Source: JBJXGV01 sp046160485
GTDB lineage: Bacteria; Orphanbacterota; Orphanbacteria; JBJXGV01
Direction of reading: 5' to 3'
Length of the DNA stretch: 64,000 nucleotides
Assembly (NCBI GenBank): GCA_046160485.1
Contig: JBJXGV010000070.1
Coordinates: 1-64,000, forward strand
Numbering within the stretch: position 1 is the stretch's first letter; every line of letters begins with the position of its first letter. A program made the position numbers and the translations under genes. Under the pieces are notes generated by a model. That model ran no database searches. It had not been told where the DNA came from and saw only the letters and a program-made list of their open reading frames with translations. Below are positions 33,180 to 42,513 of the stretch, piece after piece.

Positions 33180-35294
33180 ATGACCGCCGCGAAAACCTCG
33201 GCCGCCGCGCGCGCCGCGCTGATACTCGTCGGCCTTCTTCTCTTCGCGGCGCTCGAAGGGTTGCTCGCGCTCGCCGGTCTCGGCGGTGCGCGCGATCGCG
33301 GCGACCCGTTCCTCGGGTTCAGCCAGGAGTACGCGATCTTCGTTCCCGATGCGACGGGCGCGAGGCTCGTCACCGATCCCGCGAAGCGCGAGTCGTTCAA
33401 CGAGCAGGCGATCGCGCGCACGAAGGCCGAGGGGACGATTCGCATCTTCTGCCTCGGCGGCTCGGCGACGTACGGGTTTCCGCGCGGCGCGGCCGGCGCG
33501 TTCCCCGCGATCCTCGGCGAGAAACTCGCGCGCGCGTTCCCCGCGCGGCGCTTCGAGGTCGTCAATCTCGGCGGGCTCTCGTACGCGGCGTTTCGCTGCG
33601 TCAACGTCGCGCGCGAGGTCGCGCGTTACGAACCCGACGCGATCCTCTACTACGACGGGAACAACGAGTACGTCGAGCGGCGCTTCTTCGCGGAGATGCT
33701 CGCCGAACCCGCGTGGAGGCGAAACCTGCGCGCGCAAGCGAGCCGCCTTCGAACGTACACGCTGCTGAAGAAAGCGATCGATCGCGGCCGCCCCCAGCGC
33801 TGGAGCGGCGACGAGTCGGAACTCTTCGGCGTGCGCGTTCTGCGCGAGGACAACGAGTCCCTTCCGAGAAGCGATGCGGAGGATCGGGTCATCGAGGAGA
33901 GTTTCGCGGCGTCGCTCGCGCAGATGCGCGCGATCGCGCGCGAGGCCGGCGCGGCCTTCGTCGTCGGCGTCGCCGCTGTGAACGAAGCCGATTGGCCGCC
34001 GGGACTTTCGCTTCACGATCCCTCCAAGGACTCGGCGGCGATCGCCGCGTTCGACGGGCGCATGCAGGAGGCCGCGCGGCTTCGCGCCTCGGGCGACATC
34101 GCGGGCGCCGCGCGCGCGTTCGAGGCCGCGATCGCAATCGATTCGCGTTACGCAGCCGCTCACTTCGAACTCGGCGGATGCTATCACGCGCTCGGAGAGA
34201 GTCACAAGGCGCGCGCGGCGTTCCGCGCGGCGATCGCGTCGGACGGGCTGCCGATTCGCGCGACGCCGCGCATTCAGAATGCCGCGCGCGCGTTTGCGGA
34301 CGCGTCCGGCACGCCGCGCGTCGACATCGACAGCCTCTTCGCGAGCATCTCACCGGGCGGCATCATCGGCCGCGAGTTGTTCATCGACTATTGCCACCCG
34401 ACGCGCGATGGCCACGAGCGGATCGCGGACGCGTTCTTCGCGGTAATCGCACGCGATCTGCTCGACGCGCCGGGCGCGCCGCCGCCCGCGATCGGCCCGG
34501 ACGAAGCGCCGAGCGATACGTCGTCCGCGTTCGGCATCGCGTGGGAGGGGCAGATGTTCATTCGGCAGGGACGATTCGCTGAGGCCGAGGAGCGCTTTCG
34601 CGCCGCGCTCGCGCTCGACGCGGAGCTCTCCTACGCGCTCGAGGGAATGGGCCGCTGCCTGATCGCGCGCGGCGACTCCGCGGGCGCGGTTTCGTTCTAC
34701 GAGAGCGCCGCTCGCGTGAACCCGGGCAATCCGACGATCCTCACGAATCTCGCGAACACATATCTCGCGGTGGGACGCATGGCGGAGAGCGAAGCGGCGA
34801 TACGCAAAGCAATCGACGCGGATCCGAACTCGGCGAGCGCGCGGCTACTCCTCGCGCGGCTCCTCGCGCGCAGCGGGCGCGCGCCGGAAGCGCGCACCAC
34901 GCTCGAGGCCGCGGTCGCGGCGAGCCCGGCGAACGCGGACGCGCGCAAGCTCCTCGCGCGCCTCCTCGCGGACGCGGGCGAGACCGCCGCCGCCGAGGCG
35001 CACTATCGCGAAGCGCTTCGCCTCGACCCGAGCGACGGAGCCGCCGGCTACGCGCACGCGATTCTCTTGATCAAGCTGGAGCGACCCGACGAAGCGCTCG
35101 CGATACTCGACGCGGCGATCGCGCGGAATGCCGACTTCTACCCCGCCATCGGAGCGGCCGGAGTTCTGCGCATGAACCGCGGAGAGCGCGACGCCGCCGT
35201 GCGCCACTTCCGGCGCGTGCTCGAGCTTCACCCTGGCGATCAACTCGCCTCGCGCTATCTCGCGGTACTCGAGAGTCCGGGGGGCGTGCCGTAA
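33180..35294 (+). CDS. SGNH domain with inserted and C-terminal TPR repeats
   Basis: Protein of 704 aa. One N-terminal membrane helix (about 8-28), then SGNH block I FCLGGSATYGFPRG near residue 93 and YYDGNNEY near 160. Between these and the last block (DYCHPTRDGHERIA near 405) lies an insertion containing TPR-like helices (AAHFELGGCYHALGESHKA). After the SGNH domain five or more TPR repeats run to the C-terminus (for example FAEAEERFRAALALDAEL and AEAHYREALRLDPSDGAA). The TPR array probably binds partner proteins in the periplasm. The ATG precedes the membrane helix directly and has no Shine-Dalgarno. The substrate is unknown. Confidence 0.78.
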   Translation: MTAAKTSAAARAALILVGLLLFAALEGLLALAGLGGARDRGDPFLGFSQEYAIFVPDATGARLVTDPAKRESFNEQAIARTKAEGTIRIFCLGGSATYGFPRGAAGAFPAILGEKLARAFPARRFEVVNLGGLSYAAFRCVNVAREVARYEPDAILYYDGNNEYVERRFFAEMLAEPAWRRNLRAQASRLRTYTLLKKAIDRGRPQRWSGDESELFGVRVLREDNESLPRSDAEDRVIEESFAASLAQMRAIAREAGAAFVVGVAAVNEADWPPGLSLHDPSKDSAAIAAFDGRMQEAARLRASGDIAGAARAFEAAIAIDSRYAAAHFELGGCYHALGESHKARAAFRAAIASDGLPIRATPRIQNAARAFADASGTPRVDIDSLFASISPGGIIGRELFIDYCHPTRDGHERIADAFFAVIARDLLDAPGAPPPAIGPDEAPSDTSSAFGIAWEGQMFIRQGRFAEAEERFRAALALDAELSYALEGMGRCLIARGDSAGAVSFYESAARVNPGNPTILTNLANTYLAVGRMAESEAAIRKAIDADPNSASARLLLARLLARSGRAPEARTTLEAAVAASPANADARKLLARLLADAGETAAAEAHYREALRLDPSDGAAGYAHAILLIKLERPDEALAILDAAIARNADFYPAIGAAGVLRMNRGERDAAVRHFRRVLELHPGDQLASRYLAVLESPGGVP

Positions 35295-35333
35295 CGAACG
35301 TCGCCGTGCGGATCGCGCAGCGGCCCGGCGCGA

Positions 35334-36482
35334 CTAGCGAACGCGGCGGCGGCGGTTCTCGACGAAGTCCATGAGGATGTATTCGCCGAGCTTGTTGAGC
35401 GAGGAGAAGTACGCGCGGCCGCGATTGAGCTCGGTGAGTTGCGTGACGAAATCCTGGAAGTGCGCGTCGCGCGTCACCATGAACGTCGTGATCGGAATCC
35501 GCTTGCGCCGGCAGACGACGGCTTCGTCGAGCGTGCGATTGATGATCTTCGGATCGAGGCCGAACGTGTTGCGGTAGATCGTGCCGTCGCTCTCGCGAAT
35601 CACGGTCGGCTTGCCGTCGGTGATGAGAAAGATCTGCCGGTTCGCCGCCTTCCGCCGTTCGAGAATCTTGCGCGCCATTTGCAGCGCGGCCTTCGTATTC
35701 GTGTGGTACGGCCCGACCTCGAGGTACGGGATGTCGCCGATGGCGATCTCGAACGCGTCGTCGCCGAACGCGATCACGTCGAGCGTGTCCTTCGGGTACT
35801 TCGTCAGAATCAGTTCCGTCAGCGCAAGCGCGACACGTTTCGCCGGCGTGATCCGGTCCTCGCCGTAGAGAACCATGCTGTGCGAGATGTCGATGAGGAG
35901 CGCGGTCGCGCACGACGACGAGTGTTCGGTCTCGAAGACCTCGAGGTCTTCCTCCTTCAATCCGCCGCCGAGTAGTCCCGTGCCTTCGAGGCCCGTCAAA
36001 CTCACCTGCGTTTCGTCGGCGCCGGTCGCGCTCGCGCGCCGAAACGAATTCAGGAGCGACCCCCTAAAGTCGATGTTGTTGACCTCGTCGCCGAAGCGCC
36101 ACGGCCGCCGCTCCGAGAGCATCTCGCGGCCATCGCCTTCGCGCGGAACGCGGTGGTCCCCCGACTCGCCTTTGCGCAGCGCCGAAAACACGTACGAAAG
36201 CGCGCTCTTGCGAATGCCGCGCTCCCCTTTTCGCGTCAGCCGCGCGCCGTCGTCGGAGACCTCGATGTACTCCTCTTCCTCGAGACGCTTTGCAAACTTT
36301 TCGACGTCGAAGCCATCGGGGAGATAGCCCTGCTTCGCGAGATAACGCAGCATCTCGAGCGCCTCGTCGACATCGCCGTCGCTTTGCAGCAGCAGATGAT
36401 TGAACAGATCGAGGACGTTCTGGAATTCGGCGAGATCGCGCAGAAGCGCTTCGTCGAACCGGAAGTAGCGAAAGCGCGACAC
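35334..36482 (-). CDS. von Willebrand factor A domain protein
   Basis: Protein of 382 aa. The C-terminal half is a VWA domain: LLIDISHSMVLYGEDRITPA holds the metal-ion-dependent adhesion motif D-x-S-x-S, followed by a conserved Thr and FLITDGKPT. The N-terminal half (about 1-150) is helical and charged. It begins with GTG 9 bases after the MoxR-type ATPase gene. MoxR AAA+ proteins and VWA proteins work as a chaperone or metal-insertion pair; magnesium chelatase ChlI/ChlD is the related model. The client protein is unknown. Confidence 0.85.
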   Translation of the reverse strand: MSRFRYFRFDEALLRDLAEFQNVLDLFNHLLLQSDGDVDEALEMLRYLAKQGYLPDGFDVEKFAKRLEEEEYIEVSDDGARLTRKGERGIRKSALSYVFSALRKGESGDHRVPREGDGREMLSERRPWRFGDEVNNIDFRGSLLNSFRRASATGADETQVSLTGLEGTGLLGGGLKEEDLEVFETEHSSSCATALLIDISHSMVLYGEDRITPAKRVALALTELILTKYPKDTLDVIAFGDDAFEIAIGDIPYLEVGPYHTNTKAALQMARKILERRKAANRQIFLITDGKPTVIRESDGTIYRNTFGLDPKIINRTLDEAVVCRRKRIPITTFMVTRDAHFQDFVTQLTELNRGRAYFSSLNKLGEYILMDFVENRRRRVR

Positions 36483-36491
36483 GAGAGCCGG

Positions 36492-37964
36492 CTAGCCCTT
36501 CATGTTCTTGAACATGTTCGCGAGCATGTCGCTGTAGCGGACGCGTTGATCGAGCGCTTCCTTCGCGACGAGCGAGTTCTGGTGCAACCCGTCGAGAACG
36601 AACTCCATGACCGTCGCCATTTCTTCTTCGTCCGCGGGCCGCATTTGCTTCTTCGCGATCGCCTTGAGGCCCGGCACCTTCGACAGCTCCGCGTAGTAGT
36701 CCGCAAACGGCATCTCGTCGCTGATCTCGATCCGGCCGCCGCCCGCGAAGTGATCGGAGATTTCCTTGTACGGCCCGGGCCCCTTCCCCGGCTCCTCTTT
36801 TCCGTCCTTCGACTTGTAGACCGCCGGAAAATGCCGCTGGAAGACCTTGTTGATCGCCTTGCCGATGAGCGTGAGCGAAACGATCGTCGGTCCCTCCTGC
36901 TCGCCTTCGTAGACCAGCTCGATCTTTCCGGTGATCGCGGGGAGCGCGGAGTAGAGATCGCACATGCGCGGCGTCCAGCGTTCCTCGCCGGTCAGCAAGA
37001 CGCGCCGCTCGATGTTCGAGAGCAGGTTCTCGTATGCGGAGATCGGAAGCCGCGCCGAAACGCCGCTCGATTGATCGACGAACTCGCTCTTCCGCGCCTC
37101 GAACGCGATCTCCTCGACGATCTCTTGGATGAAACGCGGCATGCGAAACGGCTGGCCGCGATCGACCCACGCCTCTTGAGCGGTGATCGCGATCGCGTCG
37201 TCGACCGTCTGCGGGTAGTGCGTGATGATCTGCGAGTCGATGCGGTCTTTGAGCGGCGTGATGATGTTCCCGCGATTCGTGTAGTCCTCGGGATTCGCCG
37301 TGAAGACGAGCAACAGATCGAGCGGCAGCCGAATCGGAAATCCGCGAATCTGCAGATCCTTCTCCTCGAGGATGTTGAGGAGCCCGACCTGAATGCGCGG
37401 CTGAAGATCCGGCAGCTCGTTGAGCGCGAAAATCCCGCGATTCGTGCGCGGCACGATGCCGTAGTGGATGACGCCTTCGTCGGAGAGGTCGAGCCTCTCG
37501 CGCGCGGCCTTGATCGGGTCGATGTCGCCGATCAGGTCCGCCATCGTCACGTCGGGCGTCGCGAGCTTCTCCTGATACCGCTCCTCGCGCGTGATCCATC
37601 GAATCTCGATCTGCTCGCCGAGTTCGGAGGCGAGCCGCCGGCAACGCGAACAGACGGGATGAAGCGGATCGTCGTTGAGCGCGCAACCCTCGATCGCGGG
37701 AACGCGCTCGTCGAGAAGCGACGTCAGCGCGCGAATGATGCGCGTTTTCGCCTGACCGCGAAGGCCGAGGAGGATCAGGTCGTGTTTCGCGAGCAGCGCG
37801 TTTTCGATTTGAGGAATCACGGTCCGGTCGTAGCCGACGATTCCGGGGAAGACCGGCTCCTTGGCGCGGATCTTCCGCGCGAGGTTGCGCCGGATCTCAT
37901 CCTTTACGGAGAGCGCGGCATAACCGGTCTTCTTCAGTTCTCTAAGCGTCTTCGGGTGAGGCAT
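36492..37964 (-). CDS. MoxR/ChlI-type AAA+ ATPase
   Basis: Protein of 490 aa. Walker A-like GLRGQAKTRII, Walker B-like GIFALNELPDL, sensor region LLVFTANPEDYTNRG and arginine-finger region TPLKDRIDSQI mark an AAA+ ATPase of the ChlI/MoxR clade. A cysteine pair (CSRC, about 104-107) inserted after Walker A is unusual and may bind zinc. The C-terminal 120 residues are an added helical region. The ATG follows TTGGAG and a promoter lies at 38018-38046. It forms a two-gene unit with the VWA protein. Confidence 0.85.
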   Translation of the reverse strand: MPHPKTLRELKKTGYAALSVKDEIRRNLARKIRAKEPVFPGIVGYDRTVIPQIENALLAKHDLILLGLRGQAKTRIIRALTSLLDERVPAIEGCALNDDPLHPVCSRCRRLASELGEQIEIRWITREERYQEKLATPDVTMADLIGDIDPIKAARERLDLSDEGVIHYGIVPRTNRGIFALNELPDLQPRIQVGLLNILEEKDLQIRGFPIRLPLDLLLVFTANPEDYTNRGNIITPLKDRIDSQIITHYPQTVDDAIAITAQEAWVDRGQPFRMPRFIQEIVEEIAFEARKSEFVDQSSGVSARLPISAYENLLSNIERRVLLTGEERWTPRMCDLYSALPAITGKIELVYEGEQEGPTIVSLTLIGKAINKVFQRHFPAVYKSKDGKEEPGKGPGPYKEISDHFAGGGRIEISDEMPFADYYAELSKVPGLKAIAKKQMRPADEEEMATVMEFVLDGLHQNSLVAKEALDQRVRYSDMLANMFKNMKG

Positions 37965-38017
37965 TCACGACTCCAAGGGGGCGAGGACGATGTTCTGTTC
38001 GGCGATTTTGTCGGCGA

Positions 38018-38046
38018 ATGATAGCAGCGCAAGGGAAGCCGGGCAA
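38018..38046 (-). promoter_or_regulatory. promoter of the MoxR-VWA unit
   Basis: Minus strand: -35 TTGCCC, 17-base spacer, -10 TATCAT. The predicted transcription start is near 38011, leaving a leader of about 45 bases that contains the Shine-Dalgarno TTGGAG. Confidence 0.6.
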
Positions 38047-38098
38047 ACAGGGCGCGCACGGGAGCGCGACGACGCGCGATCCGGCGATGCTCGCGCTG

Positions 38099-38126
38099 TT
38101 GACGCGGCGGCGCGACGCTGTCTACT
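38099..38126 (+). promoter_or_regulatory. promoter of the polX gene
   Basis: TTGACG, 16-base spacer, TCTACT, then 10 bases to the ATG at 38137. No Shine-Dalgarno lies between, so the mRNA is likely leaderless or nearly so. Confidence 0.5.
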
Positions 38127-38136
38127 CTGTCGCTCG

Positions 38137-39933
38137 ATGAGCGACGCCCGGCCGCAACCGATCGACAAGACGAACGTCGCGCGGATTCTGCGTGAGATCG
38201 CGGCGCTTCTCGAAATCCGCGGCGAGAATCCGTTCAAGGCACGCGCCTACGAGAACGCGGCGCGCGCGATCGAGGGAACGACCGAGGAGTTCGGCGCGCT
38301 CGTCGCGAGCGGCGCGTACAAAGAGATCGCCGGCATCGGCCCTGCGCTCCGCGAAAAACTCGAGGAGTTGGCCGCGACGGGGCGGCTCGAATACTACGAT
38401 GCGCTGCGTGCCGAGCTTCCCGCGACGATTCTCGAACTGACGGCGATTCCCGGCCTTGGGCCGAAGAAGATCCACTCGCTCCACACGAAGCTCGGCATTG
38501 CATCGATCGAAGCGCTCGAAGCGGCCGCGCGCGACGGCCGTCTCACGACGCTTCCTGGCTTCACCGCGAAGACCGCGGCGAAAATACTCGAGGGGATCGA
38601 GTTTCTCCGCGCGAACGCAAGCCGCAGGCTCCTCGTCGAGGGCCTCGATGAAGCCGCGCGGGTCGTCGCCGCGCTCGGACACGTCGTTGCGCTCCCGGGC
38701 GCAACCGCGCCCGCGGGAAGGGCGCTCCCGGTCGTGACATCGTTCGCCGTCGCGGGGAGCCTGCGCCGTTTCAAGGAGACGGTGAAGGACGTCGACATGG
38801 TCGGTTGCAGCGACGAACCCGAAGCCGTGATGACGGCGTTCCAATCGCTGGGGCTCGCGGCGCGCGTCGTCAATCGCGGCGCGACGAAATCGACGATCGT
38901 TCTCGACTCCGGCATGCAGGTCGACCTGCGGCTCGTCGCGCCCGAAGAGTTCGCGTACACGCTTCTCCATTTCACGGGAAGCGCCGAGCACAACACGGCG
39001 ATGCGGGCGCGCGCGAAGGAACGCGCGCTGAAGCTCAACGAGTACGGTCTGTGGAGCGGCGAAGAACGGATTCCCGCCGCGAGCGAGGAGGAGATCTTCG
39101 CGACGCTCGGGCTCGCCCCGATCGCGCCGGAGCTGCGCGAGGCGATGGGCGAGATCGAGGATGCCGAGGCCGGCGCCATTCCACGGCTCGTCACCGCGTC
39201 GGATCTTCGCGGGGTCCTTCACTGTCACTCCACCTGGAGCGATGGACGCAACACGATCGCCGAGATGGCGGAGGCGGCGCGCGACGCCGGCTACGAGTAC
39301 ATCGGCATGAGCGATCACAGCCGCACGGCCGCGTACGCGGGCGGCCTCACGCCCGAGCGGGTCCGCGCGCAGTGGGACGAGATCGACGCGCTCAACGCGC
39401 GCCTCGCGCCGTTTCGCATCTTCAAGGGAATCGAATCGGACATTCTCGGCGACGGCGCGCTCGACTACGACGATGAACTTCTCGCAGGTTTCGATTTCGT
39501 CGTCGCGTCGGTGCACTCGCGAATGACGATGGAGCTCGAGGAGATGACGGCGCGAATCGTGCGCGCCGTCGAACACCCGCGCACCACGATTCTCGGGCAT
39601 CCGACGGGGCGGCGGCTTCTCACGCGCGACGCCTACGCCGTCGACATGACTCGAGTCATCGACGCGGCTCTGGCGAACCACGTCGTCGTCGAACTCAATT
39701 GCAACCCGGAGCGGCTCGACATCGACTGGCGCGTGTTGCGCGGCGCGCTCCCCCGCGGACTGACGACGAGCATCAATCCCGACGCGCACGCGACGGCGCA
39801 CTTTCGGTTCTTGGAGATCGGCGCGGGCGTCGCACGGAAGGCGCGCACCGAAGCGCGTCACGTTCTGAACACGCGATCCGCGAGCGAGATCGCCGACTAC
39901 TTCGCGGAGCGGAAGCGCCGTGCCGCGCGCTAG
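38137..39933 (+). CDS. polX: family X DNA polymerase with PHP domain
   Basis: Protein of 598 aa. Helix-hairpin-helix segments lie in the first 200 residues (AGIGPALREKLEEL, PGLGPKKIHSLHTKLG), then the nucleotidyltransferase palm with SLRRFKETVKDVDMVGC (two catalytic Asp) and QVDLRLV (third Asp), and from about 360 a PHP domain with LHCHSTWSDGRN, MSDHSRTAAY, GIESDIL, ASVHSRM and GHPTGR, all metal ligands present. PolX enzymes fill gaps in base excision repair; the PHP part is a 3'-5' exonuclease or phosphodiesterase. The ATG at 38137 matches the family N-terminus; a longer frame upstream has no similarity. It overlaps nth, a fitting repair partner. Confidence 0.93.
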   Translation: MSDARPQPIDKTNVARILREIAALLEIRGENPFKARAYENAARAIEGTTEEFGALVASGAYKEIAGIGPALREKLEELAATGRLEYYDALRAELPATILELTAIPGLGPKKIHSLHTKLGIASIEALEAAARDGRLTTLPGFTAKTAAKILEGIEFLRANASRRLLVEGLDEAARVVAALGHVVALPGATAPAGRALPVVTSFAVAGSLRRFKETVKDVDMVGCSDEPEAVMTAFQSLGLAARVVNRGATKSTIVLDSGMQVDLRLVAPEEFAYTLLHFTGSAEHNTAMRARAKERALKLNEYGLWSGEERIPAASEEEIFATLGLAPIAPELREAMGEIEDAEAGAIPRLVTASDLRGVLHCHSTWSDGRNTIAEMAEAARDAGYEYIGMSDHSRTAAYAGGLTPERVRAQWDEIDALNARLAPFRIFKGIESDILGDGALDYDDELLAGFDFVVASVHSRMTMELEEMTARIVRAVEHPRTTILGHPTGRRLLTRDAYAVDMTRVIDAALANHVVVELNCNPERLDIDWRVLRGALPRGLTTSINPDAHATAHFRFLEIGAGVARKARTEARHVLNTRSASEIADYFAERKRRAAR

Positions 39934-40588
39934 CTCAACGCGGAAGCGCGCTGCGGCCGCGGAGATTCTCGAGCGCCTGCGCCGCGCGATCCCCGACGCG
40001 ACGATCGCGCTCGACTTCGCCGACCCGCTGCAGTTGACCGTCGCCACGATCCTCGCCGCGCAATGCACGGACGCGCGCGTCAACATCGTCACGAAAGATC
40101 TCTTCCGGCGCTACAAGACCGCGGCGGATTTCGCGGCGGCGGATCCCGCGCGGCTCGAGAAAGAAGTTCACTCGACGGGATTCTTCCGCGCGAAGACGAA
40201 GTCGATCCTCGGAATGGCGAACGCGCTCGTCGAACGCCACGGCGGCGAGGTGCCGCGCACGATGGAAGAACTCACGGCGCTACCGGGAGTCGGGCGCAAG
40301 ACGGCGAACGTCGTGCTCGGAAATGCATTCGGCATTCCGGGAATCATCGTCGACACGCATTTCCTGCGCGTGACGCACCGGCTCGGGCTCACGAAGCATT
40401 CCGAGCCCGAGAAGGTCGAAGCGGACCTCGCCGCACTCGTGCCGCAACCCGCGTGGACCGAGTTCTCGCATCTCATCACGCATCACGGCCGCCGCACGTG
40501 CGACGCGCGCAAGCCGAAGTGCGATGCGTGCGCGCTTCTCGATCTCTGCCCCGCGGGGACGCGGTGGGCGAAGCTCGCACGCGCGTAG
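39920..40588 (+). CDS. nth: endonuclease III
   Basis: Protein of 222 aa. The helix-hairpin-helix LPGVGRKTANVVLG carries the catalytic Lys and VDTHFLRV the catalytic Asp. The C-terminal iron-sulfur loop CDARKPKCDACALLDLC has four cysteines in C-x6-C-x2-C-x5-C spacing. It removes oxidised pyrimidines and nicks the abasic site. The GTG start overlaps the polX 3' end by 14 bases, so repair polymerase and glycosylase are coupled. Confidence 0.95.
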   Translation: MPRASSTRKRAAAAEILERLRRAIPDATIALDFADPLQLTVATILAAQCTDARVNIVTKDLFRRYKTAADFAAADPARLEKEVHSTGFFRAKTKSILGMANALVERHGGEVPRTMEELTALPGVGRKTANVVLGNAFGIPGIIVDTHFLRVTHRLGLTKHSEPEKVEADLAALVPQPAWTEFSHLITHHGRRTCDARKPKCDACALLDLCPAGTRWAKLARA

Positions 40589-40598
40589 AGCCTTCGCG

Positions 40599-42404
40599 CT
40601 ACCGGCGCGACGCCGCGACGTGCGCGCGAATCGCATCGATCGCGGGGTCGGTCCCCGACTCCCAGGCCTCCATCGTCGGCGGCGCGGCAATGTGCGGCCC
40701 GATCCAAGTCCGCGTATCGGTTGATTCCGTGTTCTGGTGGTACCGCGACGAGATACTGACGCGAACGCGGCTGTACGGAAGTGTGACGGGCGAAGACTCT
40801 CCGACGAAATTCGGCCGCGAGCCGGTGGGTTCCCCGACGAAGAGCGCGTTTGTTCGAGCCTCGAGTTCGGCGGCGCCGCACATCGCCGCGGAGAACGTGC
40901 GGCGCCCGATGAGTACGAAGAGATGATCGCGACGATTGAGGCGCTCGGATCGAGCGATCCCGTCGACGAGCGCTCCGAAGAGCGCCTTGTTCCCTCCAGG
41001 ATTGTTGCGCAGATCGATGATGAGACCCTCGGACGCGTCCGACGAGGCGGCCGCCAGCACGCGCGCGCAGAAATCCGCGAACGGCTCTGCGGGGTCGTCT
41101 CGAGTCTGATTGAATTGGAGGTAAACAAGGGGCGGCTCGTCGAGTGTCGCGAACCAGTACGGCCGATTCCGGTCGCGAAGCGTCGGCGCCAGCGCATCGC
41201 GCTGCGGTTCGACAGATACCCATTCGGAAGCGTGGCCCTCGGTCGCGAGCGCGCTGATCCGCGCGTGCACCGGGCGACCATCGCGATCGCCGGCGAATTC
41301 CACGACTCCGGCGGAATCGGCGAGCCCCGTGACTCGGAGTACCTCGGGACACCCGAGGAGCCACGCGTTCCAGAGCAGCTCGCCCATCGCGTTGTCGACC
41401 GAGCGAAACGGCGCCAGGCGCGCGACCGCGTCGTCGATGGGTATTCCGCCAACCCGTGTAAGACGCGCACCGAGAATGTCGGCCGAAGCGGAGGACGCGC
41501 GCACGACGTAGTACCCGCCTTCCGCGACCGCGATCGCGATGGGAAGCCGCGGCGAACTCGCACCGGCGTGCCCGGCTGCGGACAATCCCGTCAACGGATC
41601 CTCGAGCACCGCGCCAGCGTCCACGCCGAGGAGAGTGTGCCCGGCACCAAGCTCGGCAAGGAGGCGCCGCAGCTCGACGAGAATCGCGTCATCCGAGAGC
41701 GACTCCGCGCTTGCGGCAAGCGTATTGAACGAGTCCAAATATTGGGCGCGATCAACGATGGCGAATGGACTCCAATGCGTTGCGACGATCCGATCGCGAA
41801 GGAACAGGATATCGCGGCGCCAGCGCTCGGAACGCGAGCCGACCGGCGCGAGGCCGACTCCGGTGATCTCCGCGAACCGTGCGTCGGCGCGAAGCGGCGC
41901 CAGATCGGCGTCCTCCGCGAACGCGGTCTCGTCCCAGTAGCCGTGTTCGATCGCCGTTCGGAGATGATCGAACGCGCGATCGACGCGCCCTAGGGCCGCG
42001 TCGGCGCAAGCGCAATTGAAGTAGCAGTCCGCGCGCCGGTGCCCGAGCCGCGCGCATTCCATCCAGATTTCAATCGCCTCTTCGTCACGCCCGACGTGGT
42101 GAAGCGAGTACGCGTACAGATCGAGATGGCTGCCGCGGCTGCGATTGACGCTCACGGCTTTCTCGTAGTGGCGGACGGCGCCCTCCCAATCCTTCGCGTT
42201 GTAGGATTCGATGGCCAGCCGCGCTTCGGCGAACGCGGCTGCACCCGGCGACACCGCCGGCGGCGACGCCGCGCCCGCATCGACGACGGGAACGGTGCCG
42301 AACGCGACGAGCGCCGCGACGAGCGCCCCGCGAAGATCAGCCCGGTAACGCAAGCCACGCCACCCGCTCGGCGCCACCTCACTCGCAATGCGATTCCTAA
42401 CCAC
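40599..42404 (-). CDS. exported TPR plus S41-peptidase-like protein
   Basis: Protein of 601 aa. A basic N-terminus and hydrophobic stretch (about 20-45) form a signal peptide or anchor. TPR-like repeats follow (about 55-150; YNAKDWEGAVRHYEKAVSVN), then a C-terminal S41 (tail-specific protease-like) domain with GLIIDLRNNPGGNKAL and RRTFSAAMCGAAELEA, the latter containing the expected nucleophilic Ser. The domain resembles stand-alone S41 hydrolases without a clear PDZ domain. The GTG at 42404 follows a strong Shine-Dalgarno (TGAGGAGG). Substrate unknown. Confidence 0.75.
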   Translation of the reverse strand: MVRNRIASEVAPSGWRGLRYRADLRGALVAALVAFGTVPVVDAGAASPPAVSPGAAAFAEARLAIESYNAKDWEGAVRHYEKAVSVNRSRGSHLDLYAYSLHHVGRDEEAIEIWMECARLGHRRADCYFNCACADAALGRVDRAFDHLRTAIEHGYWDETAFAEDADLAPLRADARFAEITGVGLAPVGSRSERWRRDILFLRDRIVATHWSPFAIVDRAQYLDSFNTLAASAESLSDDAILVELRRLLAELGAGHTLLGVDAGAVLEDPLTGLSAAGHAGASSPRLPIAIAVAEGGYYVVRASSASADILGARLTRVGGIPIDDAVARLAPFRSVDNAMGELLWNAWLLGCPEVLRVTGLADSAGVVEFAGDRDGRPVHARISALATEGHASEWVSVEPQRDALAPTLRDRNRPYWFATLDEPPLVYLQFNQTRDDPAEPFADFCARVLAAASSDASEGLIIDLRNNPGGNKALFGALVDGIARSERLNRRDHLFVLIGRRTFSAAMCGAAELEARTNALFVGEPTGSRPNFVGESSPVTLPYSRVRVSISSRYHQNTESTDTRTWIGPHIAAPPTMEAWESGTDPAIDAIRAHVAASRR

Positions 42405-42513
42405 GATGCCTCCTCAGTTTGATTGTCCCGATTCATAGACGCGTCAGAGCGCCGCCGCGTTCACGTGATACGGCGCCGGCGTCGCACGGTTACGGAGATC
42501 GTGGAGAGAGCCC

